A stretch of 64,000 bases of DNA, from NCBI GenBank assembly GCA_030429565.1, contig JAUIFE010000027.1:48348-112347 (forward strand), in the 5' to 3' direction. The position numbers and the translations under genes are program-made. This DNA is from Holophagae bacterium. Lineage in GTDB: Bacteria > Acidobacteriota > Holophagae > Acanthopleuribacterales > Acanthopleuribacteraceae. The notes under the pieces are model-generated. The model saw only the letters and a list, made by a program, of their open reading frames with translations. It searched no databases and was not told the origin of the DNA. This document shows positions 1 through 9,071 of this stretch, piece by piece. The first letter of the stretch is position 1. Each line of letters begins with the position of its first letter.

Positions 1-1
1 T

Positions 2-541
2 GTCATAAACCCCGTTTTTGAAGAAGCCTCGCCTTTTGCGGAAGGACTCGCCGCGGTTAAACGTCGGGGCGAATGGTTTTTTATCGACAAAAAGATGCAA
101 CGCAACAAGCAGTTGGCATTCGACATGATTTCTGGATTCGCGGCCGGTATGGCGCCGGTTCGCCAAGAGCGGCTTTGGGGTTATGTGGACGCCAAAGGGA
201 AATGGACGATCAAACCACGGTTTCGATATGCGGGCCGTTTCCACGAAGGTTTTGCCTTGGTGCGCGAAAAACGGACCTTTGGGTTTATCGACAATCGCGG
301 CCGCTTTGTCATCAAGGATACGTTCCCCGTCGCCTCCGAAAAGATTTCCCGATTTTCCGAAGGTCTCGCCGCCATGCGCCGCGATGATCACTGGGGTTAC
401 ATCGACACGGAGGGGACGTTTGTGATTGAACCCAAATTCGATTGGGCCGAACCCTTTAACAAGGGGCTGGCAATGGTGCAGGTCGACGGCAAAGTCGGCT
501 ATATCAACCGTGAGGGCGCCTGGATATGGGCGCCACAATAA
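2..541 (+). CDS. WG-repeat protein (5' end outside window)
   Basis: The reading frame is open from the first bases and ends with TAA at 539-541, so only the C-terminal ~179 residues are present. It consists of degenerate WG (KWG-type) repeats of about 35-45 residues. Each shows an F-x-EGLA-x-V stretch, then WGYID or FGFID, G-x-F-V-I and P-x-F, for example EGFALVREKRTFGFIDNRG and EGLAAMRRDDHWGYIDTEG. WG repeats form beta-rich scaffolds, usually in secreted or envelope proteins, and have no known catalytic role. An internal ATG at 95 exists but upstream coding is continuous, so it is not the start. The function is unknown; nearby T6SS-satellite genes (DUF2169, TIGR02270) make an envelope or secretion-related role possible, which is inference only. 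Confidence 0.85.
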   Translation, partial: VINPVFEEASPFAEGLAAVKRRGEWFFIDKKMQRNKQLAFDMISGFAAGMAPVRQERLWGYVDAKGKWTIKPRFRYAGRFHEGFALVREKRTFGFIDNRGRFVIKDTFPVASEKISRFSEGLAAMRRDDHWGYIDTEGTFVIEPKFDWAEPFNKGLAMVQVDGKVGYINREGAWIWAPQ

Positions 542-547
542 AGACGA

Positions 548-1363
548 CTAAAGCGATTTAACCGCCAACCCTCGCGCCAAGAACACACCGACCGCACCGT
601 AGGCGTTGGGTTGATCGACCAGTTGGTAGATCTCTCTGAGTTCCTTATCCACCTGATCGCGGTCGCGATGTTGCATTTGTTCTTTTTTAAAACCGGTGGT
701 GACATCGAGAAAGTTCTTCATGCCAACCATTTCCGAGGTAATGGTGCGAACGTGCAAGTCGACGTGATGGTAGCCGACCTCGCGCATAAAGCTGAACAAC
801 TTGCGCCCCACGCGTCGGTCGCCGCCATTCAGCGATTGGCCACGCGCGGCCTCTTCCGTAAATCGTTTAAAGCAAAAGGGCTCAGGATGAAGGGTGAGCC
901 ATTGATCGTCAACATCGGCCACCAAAAGAATCCCACCAGGCGCCAAAAGTTGTTTAATTTCGCGTAAGGCAAGGAGCGGTTGCTCTAAGTGCTGAAACAA
1001 GAAGCGCGCGTAGATAAAATCGAAAGAACCCAGGGCCGAGTCCAGGTCATAGACATTCCCTTGCACGAACTGTAAGTGTGCTTGCTCTTGCGGCGAGAGG
1101 GACTGACGCGCGGTTTCCAAAAGCGCCTCGCTCAAGTCGAGGCCAACCACCTCAGAATCGGGCACCAGGTCGGCCACAATCCGAGAAATAATACCAGGGC
1201 CACAGGCTAAATCGAGTACCCGCATACCGTTACGCAAGCCGGCCTGCTTGAGAATTTGTCGCTCAATATCGCGTGCTAACTCAGCTTGTCGGGTAAGGCG
1301 GTCAAGTTCGGCTTCGTTTTGTGAAAAGGTCCCGAAATCGTATGAACCGGCGTGCTGTTTCAA
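548..1363 (-). CDS. SAM-dependent class I methyltransferase
   Basis: A 271-residue Rossmann-fold methyltransferase. Motif I is VLDLACGPG at about residues 49-57. The acidic residue ending strand beta2 is in VVGLDLSEALLE, post-I motifs follow, and FDFIYARFLFQHLEQP is typical of the methyltransferase 11/25 superfamily. Such enzymes transfer a methyl group from S-adenosylmethionine to a small molecule, lipid or protein; the substrate cannot be read here. The start is a TTG at 1363 with a clear AGGAG seven bases upstream. The gene converges with the WG-repeat gene (6 bp apart), so it is probably transcribed alone. The upstream region is AT-rich. Confidence 0.88.
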   Translation of the reverse strand: MKQHAGSYDFGTFSQNEAELDRLTRQAELARDIERQILKQAGLRNGMRVLDLACGPGIISRIVADLVPDSEVVGLDLSEALLETARQSLSPQEQAHLQFVQGNVYDLDSALGSFDFIYARFLFQHLEQPLLALREIKQLLAPGGILLVADVDDQWLTLHPEPFCFKRFTEEAARGQSLNGGDRRVGRKLFSFMREVGYHHVDLHVRTITSEMVGMKNFLDVTTGFKKEQMQHRDRDQVDKELREIYQLVDQPNAYGAVGVFLARGLAVKSL

Positions 1364-1834
1364 AAAGAGACTCCTAAACGAACAACCAAGGATCCATCAG
1401 CAAAAAGGTCCGAAGGTGGTGCGCACCGAGAGATGACACAGAAAAAGCCGCCAAGAATTCAGCCAGGGTTGTGAATAGCACGGTATCGCCCATGCAAAAA
1501 AAGATGACACATAACTAAATATTTTAAAACCCGTAAAACTTCAATTATCCATCTTCTTTTAATTTCTCTTCACCCATCATGGCAATACGCAGCATTCATC
1601 AGGGCTCATCTAACTGGTTTATTTTTCCACTTGCCCAAGTCCGGCGCCAAACCTATAATCAATTAATCAAAATTTCAACATTAATCATTTTTCTCAATTT
1701 AGCCATTTAACTCCGGCGTCTCTGTTTCATCGCTCAACTATGTCGCGCAACAGCCCGCCCGCCAATTAACCCTTGCCGAAAGCCGCACAAGCTTGATCGC
1801 TAGCTTTCGTTGTTTCACTCTCTCGGATCAGACG
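1364..1834. other. AT-rich intergenic region between divergent genes
   Basis: This ~470-bp stretch separates the methyltransferase from the sensor kinase, which diverge. It is visibly AT-richer than its surroundings, especially 1500-1720, and presumably holds both promoters. I see no convincing ORF, RNA gene or long dyad. If the kinase starts at the TTG at 1793 rather than the ATG at 1835, the gap is shorter. Confidence 0.5.
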
Positions 1835-3244
1835 ATGGGTTTTTTTACGCTAATAGCGGCATTCTTTTTTTTGCCGCCGGTCAACGGCCTCCTTGAAAAT
1901 GGGCCGGCTGCGTTTTCAGGTACCGGCACCAACCCTTCGCTGGAGATCGGTCAATTGAGGCCCAGTCCCCTGATCCCCCAAACGAATCGCTTATTCGGAA
2001 ACAGCGTCACGACGCTCGGGTTGACCCATTCTAACCGAGGTCAAACGCGAACGGGGCAGGCAAAGGCGCTCAGCTCCCTAGGCTTTCGCCATCGCCTAAG
2101 CCGCCAGTCGGACCCGAGCGACTCGCCATCCTTTTGGCGTAAGCCACTGTTTGCCATGGGTACGGGATTCCTGTTCATCAGTGTTCTATTGGTGTTTCTT
2201 TCGAATATCGCCTTGAGGTTGGCGGTTCAACACAAGACGAAGGCCTTACAAGATGAAATTGGCCACAGTGACAACGCACGCAAGGCCCTTGCCGCCGCCC
2301 ACAACGCCCTCGAACAACGGGTCGCCGACCGGACTGCTGAATTGCAGGAAAAAAACAACCTACTCGAACGCGAAGTCCTGGAACGGACCCGAATTCAAGA
2401 AGAACTGGCCGTGGCCCGCGAAATCGCCAACTGTACCGTTCACAACATCGGCAACGTCATCAACAGCTTGGTTGTCAGCGTGCAAACCCTTGAAGGCATG
2501 CAGCACCGTTCTCGGGTCAACAAGCTTAAAAAAGCGCTGGACCTCATCGGCGAACATCGCGACAACATTGCCGAGTTCTTAAGTACAGACCCGCGCGGCA
2601 GCCGTCTTCTCGACTATCTGATGATGATTGCGGATGAAATTCCCAAGGAACATGAACACTTTGAAAGTGAGCTTCTGCAAATGGATAATCATTTGCGGCT
2701 CATTCGGGAAATGGTGCAAACCCAACAGAATTTTGCGAGCAGCTACCACGAGCCCTTTCAAATCCAGGACATCATCGAGGACGCTCTCAAAATACAGTTC
2801 CCCATCGAACGCGGCACAGTTCGCCTGGTTCGTCGCTTTGAGCAAGTCCCCGCCGTGACACTGGACCGCGTGAAACTGGCCCACGTTTTTCTCAACCTGA
2901 TTAAAAACGCCAAAGACGCCATGCAACACAATACCGAGGACAACGCTGAACTGACCATCGGGATCCGAGGAAGCGAGCGTTTCATTGAAGTGAGCGTCAC
3001 CGACAACGGCCAGGGAATTCGCCCCGACGATTTGGAAAAGTTGGGCACCTATGGCTTCACGACCAAAGCAGACGGGCACGGCTTCGGCCTAAAGTACTGC
3101 GTCGGGACGCTGCAAAATTTCGGTGCCAAGTTGGTGATTGAATCGGACGGCCCCAAACAGGGGGCAACGTTCAAAGTACTGATCCCATTGGAAATCGAAG
3201 ATGTGGCGGCTGGTTTGAGCCAAGCTCAGAGTATGGGCAACTAA
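1835..3244 (+). CDS. Membrane sensor histidine kinase, HNIGN-type
   Basis: About 469 residues from the ATG at 1835; a TTG at 1793 would add 14. It has an N-terminal hydrophobic segment (MGFFTLIAAFFFLPP), a ~75-residue presumably periplasmic region, a transmembrane helix near residues 106-127 and a coiled coil to about residue 200. The phosphoacceptor region reads TVHNIGNVINSL, the HNxGN variant seen in a subgroup of kinases instead of the usual HE-LRTPL. The ATPase domain has an N box (NLIKNAKDAM), G1 (DNGQGI) and a G2-like GFGLKY. The periplasmic part has no recognisable ligand domain, so the signal is unknown. No response regulator is adjacent; the nearest are at 9.1 and 10.1 kb. Neither start has a strong ribosome-binding site. 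Confidence 0.85.
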   Translation: MGFFTLIAAFFFLPPVNGLLENGPAAFSGTGTNPSLEIGQLRPSPLIPQTNRLFGNSVTTLGLTHSNRGQTRTGQAKALSSLGFRHRLSRQSDPSDSPSFWRKPLFAMGTGFLFISVLLVFLSNIALRLAVQHKTKALQDEIGHSDNARKALAAAHNALEQRVADRTAELQEKNNLLEREVLERTRIQEELAVAREIANCTVHNIGNVINSLVVSVQTLEGMQHRSRVNKLKKALDLIGEHRDNIAEFLSTDPRGSRLLDYLMMIADEIPKEHEHFESELLQMDNHLRLIREMVQTQQNFASSYHEPFQIQDIIEDALKIQFPIERGTVRLVRRFEQVPAVTLDRVKLAHVFLNLIKNAKDAMQHNTEDNAELTIGIRGSERFIEVSVTDNGQGIRPDDLEKLGTYGFTTKADGHGFGLKYCVGTLQNFGAKLVIESDGPKQGATFKVLIPLEIEDVAAGLSQAQSMGN

Positions 3245-3667
3245 ATAAGCGCGGCGCGGTAACCGGTGGCATAAGGGCGAAACAGACGGCTTGCAAAAGC
3301 CTGCAACAAGCGTTGCGCCTGGTACTTGGGGTCAAATTGGCCAATGAATAAACGCGAAATGGTTTGAGGAAGGCGAACAGGGTTCCATTGGATGCGTGCG
3401 CCATTTACAATCGCTCCAGCCGCCCCGGCCCTTGACCGAATTCGTCTAAGTATCGCGTTTTGCAAATCTAAGGACAAAACGCCTTTCGGCCGATAGCCAT
3501 GAGGATGGTTTTCCTCAACGCACACGCCCGCGCCACTAGAAGCGCAACCTTATAGCGCTAACCGTCACGTATTACATGACCTTCTCATGCAGCCCGCCCC
3601 TTTAACGCAGTCAGCGGGGTTGCCTGACCAAACAGGGTCCAAACAACACCTTAGGAAAGGATTTTCG
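3245..3667. other. Intergenic region with a doubtful minus-strand ORF
   Basis: This ~420-bp stretch lies between the kinase and the VWA gene. A minus-strand frame is open from 3525 to 3241, would overlap the kinase stop by two bases, and its C-terminal half has coding-like codon use (NPVRLPQTISRLFIGQF). It has only a GTG start with no ribosome-binding site and no recognisable family. I read it as a possible gene remnant, not an annotated gene. The promoter of the downstream VWA gene is presumably in 3540-3650. Confidence 0.35.
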
Positions 3668-5626
3668 ATGAAACGTCGCCTTAGTTTTTTGTTGTTTCTC
3701 TGTACGACACCGTCGTTGTTCGCCCAAACCCACATCCAATTAATCCTCGACGCCTCCGGCTCAATGTGGAACAAATTCGAGGACGGCCGCTATCGTATTA
3801 GCGCGGCGAAAGACGTTCTCCAGCAGGTCGTCAACAGCCTACCGCAGGAGAGCAACGACCTCCATGTGGGCCTGCGCATTTACGGTTCGGAGATGAGCCA
3901 TAAAGAGGAAGGTGCCTGCCGCGACACGCGTTTGTTCGTGTCCATGGCGGGTGTCGACCGAGCCGCCTTATTGCGCACCATTCGCAAGGCCCGCGCCCAA
4001 GGCGCTACCCCGATTGCCCTCTCGCTGCAAGCGGCCGCAAGCGATTTCAAGGGTTTATCCGGTAAGAAGTCGATCATTTTGGTTACAGACGGTCTCGAAT
4101 CCTGCGACGGCGACATGGCGGCGGCCGTGGCCCAGCTCAAGCAAGCGGGGGTCGAAATTGACCTGCGCATTATCGGCCTTGATTTGGATCCGCGCGCCGT
4201 TGAAATTTTCTCCCGTTTCGCCGTCATCGAAAACGCTGCCGACGCAGCCACGCTCAGCAAGGTATTGGTGGGCGCCGTCGAAAAACAAATTTCATTGAAC
4301 CGCGAACGCCTCCCCGTCCACGTGATCCTGACGCGCGAAGGCAAGGCCGTCACCGAAGCCAAAGTCGCCCTGGCCAATCCCCTTGACGGAAAAAGTACGG
4401 CCTTCGATCGCGGCGAAGACGGTTACCACCTGCAGGCGGCGCCTGGCACCTACAGTGTCCTCGTCGAAGACCTCCACGCCGGCAAACGCGTCTTTAGCGG
4501 CGTTGCCGTCAACCCCGATCAAGACAACCGCTTCACCTTTGAGCTGGCCCCCGCAAGCAACGCCAAAATCAGCGTTGCCGTCAAAGAAGCGATGGCCGGT
4601 TCGCCGGTCACCATCAAGTACGAGGGCGCCCCAACGGTTGGCGAACCCTGGATCACCATCGTCGCCCCGGAACAAGGCGATGGCGAATTCCGCGACTGGT
4701 CTTACGCGCCCAATCAAAGCGGCGAAGTTACCATTGCCATGCCGGAAACCGTCGGCCGCATGGAAGCGCGCCTGGTGGCCGCGCAGCCCGCCGGCGGCGA
4801 AGTCGTGCTGGCACGGGCCGAGGTGACCGCACTCAAACCCGAGGTCAGTTTAACCGTACCCACAACACTACCCGGCAACTATCCCTTCGAAGTCTTTTGG
4901 ACCGGCCCTGACAATAAGGACGATTACATCACCATCGTCCCAGTCGGCAGCGCACCCGGCCATTATGAAAGTTGGCAATACACGATGAAAGGCTCGCCCG
5001 CGCGGCTGCTAACCAAACCCGAGGGGGGTGACTACGAGGTCCGCTACGTGACGGGAAAAAGCAAGGTGTTGGCCACGGCAAAGACGAAGGTCGTCGCGGC
5101 AACGGCATCACTGCAAGCGCCCGACAGCGCCATGTCCGGCGGCACCGTTACCGTCACCTGGCAAGGTCCCAACGGACCGGATGATTTCATCACGGCGGTT
5201 CCTCCCGACAGCGAAGACGGTGCCTACCTCGACTACGCCTACACCCGTGACGGCAAGGAACTTAAAATCAATTTGCCGCTCAAAACGGGGGCCTTTGAAC
5301 TACGCTACGTGACCGGCAACGGCAACCGCGTTTTGGTTCGTCGCGCATTGACCCTCACCCCGGCGAAGGTCGTGCTTGAGTGTGCCGACACGGTCAAAGC
5401 AGGCGGTCGGCTTGAAATCACCTGGCAAGGGCCCAACGGCGCCGCCGACTACATCACTCTGGTGAAGGCCGGTGCGCCACCGGAAGCCTACGGCGATTAT
5501 CGCTACACGCGCGACGGTCAAACGGTCAGCCTCAGTGTCCCCAGCGAGCCCGGCCAATACGAGGTGCGCTACAACAATGAAAAAGAAACCGCAGTCCTCG
5601 CCAAAAAGCCGATCACGGTTGAGTAA
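3668..5626 (+). CDS. Secreted VWA-domain protein with four Ig-like repeats
   Basis: 652 residues from the ATG at 3668, chosen because AGGAAAGGA lies just upstream and the N-terminus becomes a classic signal peptide (KRRLSFLLFLCTTPSLFAQ). A von Willebrand factor A domain follows (about residues 22-200) with an intact MIDAS motif DASGS at 28-32, so it likely binds a divalent metal and a protein ligand outside the cytoplasm. A spacer comes next, then four ~85-residue tandem repeats to the C-terminus. The last three carry W-x-GP-N...DYIT and a closing YEVRY; the first is more diverged. The repeats look like Ig-like beta-sandwiches, possibly for surface adhesion. An intrinsic terminator follows directly. 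Confidence 0.9.
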   Translation: MKRRLSFLLFLCTTPSLFAQTHIQLILDASGSMWNKFEDGRYRISAAKDVLQQVVNSLPQESNDLHVGLRIYGSEMSHKEEGACRDTRLFVSMAGVDRAALLRTIRKARAQGATPIALSLQAAASDFKGLSGKKSIILVTDGLESCDGDMAAAVAQLKQAGVEIDLRIIGLDLDPRAVEIFSRFAVIENAADAATLSKVLVGAVEKQISLNRERLPVHVILTREGKAVTEAKVALANPLDGKSTAFDRGEDGYHLQAAPGTYSVLVEDLHAGKRVFSGVAVNPDQDNRFTFELAPASNAKISVAVKEAMAGSPVTIKYEGAPTVGEPWITIVAPEQGDGEFRDWSYAPNQSGEVTIAMPETVGRMEARLVAAQPAGGEVVLARAEVTALKPEVSLTVPTTLPGNYPFEVFWTGPDNKDDYITIVPVGSAPGHYESWQYTMKGSPARLLTKPEGGDYEVRYVTGKSKVLATAKTKVVAATASLQAPDSAMSGGTVTVTWQGPNGPDDFITAVPPDSEDGAYLDYAYTRDGKELKINLPLKTGAFELRYVTGNGNRVLVRRALTLTPAKVVLECADTVKAGGRLEITWQGPNGAADYITLVKAGAPPEAYGDYRYTRDGQTVSLSVPSEPGQYEVRYNNEKETAVLAKKPITVE

Positions 5627-5633
5627 CCAAAGC

Positions 5634-5662
5634 GGCCGGAACATCGCGTTCCGGCCTTTTTT
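5634..5662 (+). terminator. Intrinsic terminator of the VWA gene
   Basis: A perfect 9-bp stem, GGCCGGAAC (5634-5642) with GTTCCGGCC (5648-5656), has a five-base loop and six T residues at 5657-5662. It sits eight bases after the VWA stop and just before the stop of the convergent DUF2169-type gene, so it probably shields both. Confidence 0.9.
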
Positions 5663-5666
5663 CCGT

Positions 5667-6704
5667 TTAGGCGACCGATTCGGCCTTGGACGCCGCGGTT
5701 ACATGTAAACCCAGGAATTCGTTATTTAGGCCCTGGGTGGCAAAGGCGGCACGATACACCATTTCGACGGTGCCGGCTTCGGTATCGAAATAAAGGCCGT
5801 CGAGCACCATGGCCCCGGTTTCGCGACGTGACCGAAACACACAACGACAATGGAACTCGAGTCCTGGCAGATAAAACTGCACACTACCGCCGTGACTAAA
5901 ACCGGCCAATGAAACAAATTCATCGCCGCGCAATGGGTTTAGAGCCTGTAAGTCGGGGTGCGCCGCCTGAAAAAATTCCGGTTTGATGTCGCGCGGCCAT
6001 AACGGCGCCCGTTCCGACTGCCAAAAGGCGTCAAAGGTCCCGGCAAAAGGCGCACGCGATGCCCATGTCGGTGAAATCAGTCCATAACCGGCGGGAAAGG
6101 GTCGGTCCGTGTAGCGGCGAATCAGCGCGTTGGGATCCTCTAAATTGGGCAGTGGTTTGCCGGTGGCGGCCCGTTTACTTTCATAACACCCAACACCGAC
6201 GGGATTGCGACGGTCCACCAAGCCACGACGGCCGATTGGACCACGTCCCCAGCCGCCAAAGGCCCGTTCGTAAGTCAATGGCATTTCCGTAAACGCCACC
6301 GGGACGGAAGGCACCATCCCCATAAGTCGCCGCTTCCACACGCGGTCTCCGTAAACGCGCAGGCGCTTCTCCAGCGCACCGACTTTTAACAGTGTTTCCA
6401 TTTCCTGTAAGGGCTCACCACCCGGGGTGCGCGCCTTGCCGTACAGCGCAATATCGGCACCGGGCCGCGCCAACAATGCTTGTTGATCGGCAAGCAAGGC
6501 CGATTCAGGCCCTGCTTGAAAACGTTCACTACGGGAAATGCACTTTTGTCGCGGCGCCGGCTGAAGCGGTTGCCGACTGGGCGTACCCGGCTTGGGCAGG
6601 GCAAAAACAGCACTCAAAACGGCGGTGATGTGGCGACGACCATGAGCATCGCAAATGACAAAGTAATCCAGCGAAAAAGGGGTGGGATTGTGAATGAACT
6701 TCAT
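5667..6704 (-). CDS. DUF2169-type protein (T6SS-associated family)
   Basis: 345 residues. The start MKFIHNPTPFSLDYFVICDAHG followed by ALPKPG, ADIALYGKARTPGG, LTYERAFGGWGRG and NPVGVGCYESK is the pattern of the DUF2169 family. That family is common in T6SS loci of Proteobacteria and Myxococcota, often near VgrG, PAAR or pentapeptide proteins; its biochemical role is not established, and a role in effector loading or delivery is often suggested. No signal peptide or membrane helix is present, so it is cytoplasmic. It converges with the VWA gene. No T6SS core gene is in the window, so this looks like a satellite locus. The family call rests on recalled motif pattern. Confidence 0.85.
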   Translation of the reverse strand: MKFIHNPTPFSLDYFVICDAHGRRHITAVLSAVFALPKPGTPSRQPLQPAPRQKCISRSERFQAGPESALLADQQALLARPGADIALYGKARTPGGEPLQEMETLLKVGALEKRLRVYGDRVWKRRLMGMVPSVPVAFTEMPLTYERAFGGWGRGPIGRRGLVDRRNPVGVGCYESKRAATGKPLPNLEDPNALIRRYTDRPFPAGYGLISPTWASRAPFAGTFDAFWQSERAPLWPRDIKPEFFQAAHPDLQALNPLRGDEFVSLAGFSHGGSVQFYLPGLEFHCRCVFRSRRETGAMVLDGLYFDTEAGTVEMVYRAAFATQGLNNEFLGLHVTAASKAESVA

Positions 6705-7540
6705 AAAGGAGCAAGCCTCGAAGGAAAATTAACCAGGTCGACCGGCACATGGGCAAAAGGGTACCGATACAGACACAACGCCAAAGGCGGAAAAATGCCA
6801 AACTAGGGCACACGCAATTCAGAAAAAAATCCCAATTTCGTGATAGGACGGTAAAAAGGACAGCAACCAACCGGGTCGCTAGAGGGCGCGATCAGATCGC
6901 CCATCCTACTTGATATCAGAAAGATGCAGGCGTCAGATAAGGGGCCGACTTGTTTTTCAAGCACAGGTCCCGTCGGCTTAGTAAATACGAACACATGAAT
7001 AAACCGTGAGAGTATGTTCCTGCAGGTTAATTCCCATCTGTTATACAGGTAATGGTTCTCGGTCAATGCAAAAGAGAAGTAAAACAGACTGGTATATGTA
7101 TCTGCGATCACAAAAGCGCCGGTGCCATTGCCGCACCGCGCCGAAATTTGCGCGCGTAATGTTAGGGTAAGTTGGGGCTTTTGCCTATCAAGTGCGTAAC
7201 TTGTGACTTCTTTCGGTCAAAGATCTGGCGCGAAACGGCTTGGAAAAAGTACAGACATAACAGCCAGGCATGTCGATATTTTCAATAACCCATTCCGTTC
7301 CAGCGCTTTGACCCAAACCACGGCCACCATGCGCATTTTATTAGGTTTACATTTGACCGACCTTTTCCGTCGCGTGTCAATGAACCGGTACGATCCTCGA
7401 TCCCGCCGCCCGCCCCTCCCTGATCGACCAACTGCGCCGCATTGACGCGCCCGATCTGTCGTTCCCCAGATCCAAAGCCAACCGCGCCGCCACGTTTTGA
7501 TACGCGGGGGTTTGGTTTGGGTTATTTGTAGAGGTGAAGC
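6705..7540. other. Long non-coding gap with a possible gene remnant
   Basis: About 835 bp separate the two T6SS-associated genes. No convincing gene is present. A minus ORF (6803-7111) has unlikely composition. A plus-strand frame open at 7384-7500 has coding-like codon use and encodes DPAARPSLIDQLRRIDAPDL followed by SFPRSKANRAATF before a TGA, but has no start and is preceded by a stop. It looks like the tail of a decayed gene. The remainder is irregular in composition, as expected of a deletion or rearrangement scar. Confidence 0.4.
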
Positions 7541-8923
7541 ATGCTGAATATGAAAAACGACTCAATCATCGGCAACTTGCCGACGGAAGCTCAGTGGTCC
7601 TTGGAGCGTTTTGTCAACGCCCTCGAACGACGCGAAAAGATGCTGAGCCAAAGCGAAACACCGTGGTCTCACATGTGCGCAATCGAACAACAAATCTGGG
7701 ACCACGCCGGCGAAATCCTCGCGCAACCTAAGATTTACCACCAATGTTTGCACGAAATGGCTGAATCACCGGATACCGCCTTGGTTCGCGCGGGTGTGTG
7801 GTTGTTGGCGCTTCTGGATCAAGGTGTCGAAGAGATCGGCGCCCTGCTAGAGCAGCAAGACGCGAACGAAGCGGACTTTGACGATTTTTTCCAGGCGCTC
7901 GGCCGTGGCTTGGAGAGCGTTTCCGGTGAAAAAACGCTGCCGCTAATCACCATGACCGCCCGCTCACAACACCCTGAGCGCCGCCGCTTTGCCGCTTGGT
8001 ACCTGGGCTATCGTCGTTTAAACATTCCCATGTTGCTGCTTTCACTCATTGAAGACGATGACGAAGATGTCGCCTGCGAGGCGGCCCTAACCGCCGGCAA
8101 GCTGGGCGTCGTTGAATTGCGGCCTCGTCTTGAGAATAAGCTGCGGCTTCACTACCGCGTCGGCGATTTCACCCGTCGCGACCAAGTCGCCCTGGCCTTA
8201 CACCTGCTGGGCTCGCCGCTGCCAGGACTGCACGCGCGTGCTTGTTTGCAAGAGCAGGAACCCATTTCTGAAAAGCTCGCTTTGCTTTTGGCTATTGACG
8301 GTCGTGCCGAGGACGAGGTGTTTTTTCATCAGTTAAATACATTGGCCCCAACGCCGACCGTGAACAGTCACGCCCTGGTTGCCTGGGGTTTCCCCAGCGC
8401 CGTCCCGATTCTAATCGAAGCGCTGGAACAACACCCCGACCACGGCGCCGCCATTGCTACCGCCCTTTATCAAATTACCGGCGCCCCTTTGTTCGTCGCG
8501 CCGGGCGCCGAAGAGGACCTCGCCGACATCAGTCTTCAGGACACCGAGGACTTCGACGATGTTGACGAAACCTGTTTGGCCTCCCACGACATGGAGAGCA
8601 TGGATGAAGACGACGATGCGCTGGAGGACGGCGACAGCATGCAGGATCGCCCACTCAGTCGCGACGCCATGCGTTGGCACCACTGGTGGCTCGATCATCA
8701 AACAAACTTCGACCAAGCTACCCGCTACCGATTCGGATCGCCGCTTCATGCGCAGGTCCTCCTCAACCAACTTGGCCGTGAAGAATCACACCATGGCGAC
8801 CGTCGCCGCGTATTGTTGGAGTTGGCACGGTGCAAAGGATTCGGGCCGGGCATGAGTTTCGAGCCTGAATGGTGGACCCAACACCAATTTCATTACCTAG
8901 CGGTTCTCAAGGGACGGCTTTAA
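7541..8923 (+). CDS. HEAT-repeat protein, TIGR02270 type (T6SS-associated)
   Basis: 460 residues. A helical N-terminal region is followed by HEAT-like repeats (HPERRRFAAWYLGYRRLNIP, DEDVACEAALTAGKLG, DQVALALHLLGSP), an acidic insert near residues 325-370 rich in D and E, and a C-terminal part beginning RDAMRWHHWWLDHQ. This layout matches the TIGR02270 family, which I recall as a conserved companion of T6SS clusters, especially in Myxococcota. HEAT repeats suggest a protein-binding scaffold rather than an enzyme; no membrane segment is visible. The start at 7541 has AGGTGAAG upstream; an ATG three codons later is possible. The role is probably linked to the DUF2169-type gene 0.8 kb upstream. 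Confidence 0.8.
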   Translation: MLNMKNDSIIGNLPTEAQWSLERFVNALERREKMLSQSETPWSHMCAIEQQIWDHAGEILAQPKIYHQCLHEMAESPDTALVRAGVWLLALLDQGVEEIGALLEQQDANEADFDDFFQALGRGLESVSGEKTLPLITMTARSQHPERRRFAAWYLGYRRLNIPMLLLSLIEDDDEDVACEAALTAGKLGVVELRPRLENKLRLHYRVGDFTRRDQVALALHLLGSPLPGLHARACLQEQEPISEKLALLLAIDGRAEDEVFFHQLNTLAPTPTVNSHALVAWGFPSAVPILIEALEQHPDHGAAIATALYQITGAPLFVAPGAEEDLADISLQDTEDFDDVDETCLASHDMESMDEDDDALEDGDSMQDRPLSRDAMRWHHWWLDHQTNFDQATRYRFGSPLHAQVLLNQLGREESHHGDRRRVLLELARCKGFGPGMSFEPEWWTQHQFHYLAVLKGRL

Positions 8924-8926
8924 AAC

Positions 8927-9012
8927 GTGACTGTCGCAGTCACCGAGGCAACTGTCTCAAAAGCACGGTGCACCGTGACAGACCTGTCTCATGAGACACC
9001 CCCAATGAGACA
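8927..9012. promoter_or_regulatory. Cluster of dyads: putative enhancer sites for a sigma54 promoter
   Basis: Three near-perfect dyads lie in the 150 bp before the response-regulator gene. They are GTGACTG-TCG-CAGTCAC (8927-8943), CACGGTGCACCGTG (8964-8977) and TGTCTCATGAGACA (8985-8998). Half-copies occur too: TGTCTCA at 8953-8959 and TGAGACA at 9006-9012. None is followed by a T-run, so they do not look like terminators. Their position 60-150 bp upstream of the sigma54 element fits binding sites for an enhancer-binding activator. Which activator binds is unknown; the NtrC-type regulator encoded at 45128 is one candidate. Confidence 0.6.
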
Positions 9013-9071
9013 CGAAAACCAACCCCGTCGGTTAACCTGTTTTTTTAGTGCCTCTTACAATTCCACAAAAT

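Noticed and set aside
3241..3525. Minus-strand 94-codon ORF overlapping the kinase stop
   Set aside because: Only a GTG start without a ribosome-binding site and no recognisable motif; kept as a possible remnant in the gap entry.
6803..7111. Minus-strand 102-codon ORF
   Set aside because: Composition and lack of signals suggest chance; no motif seen.
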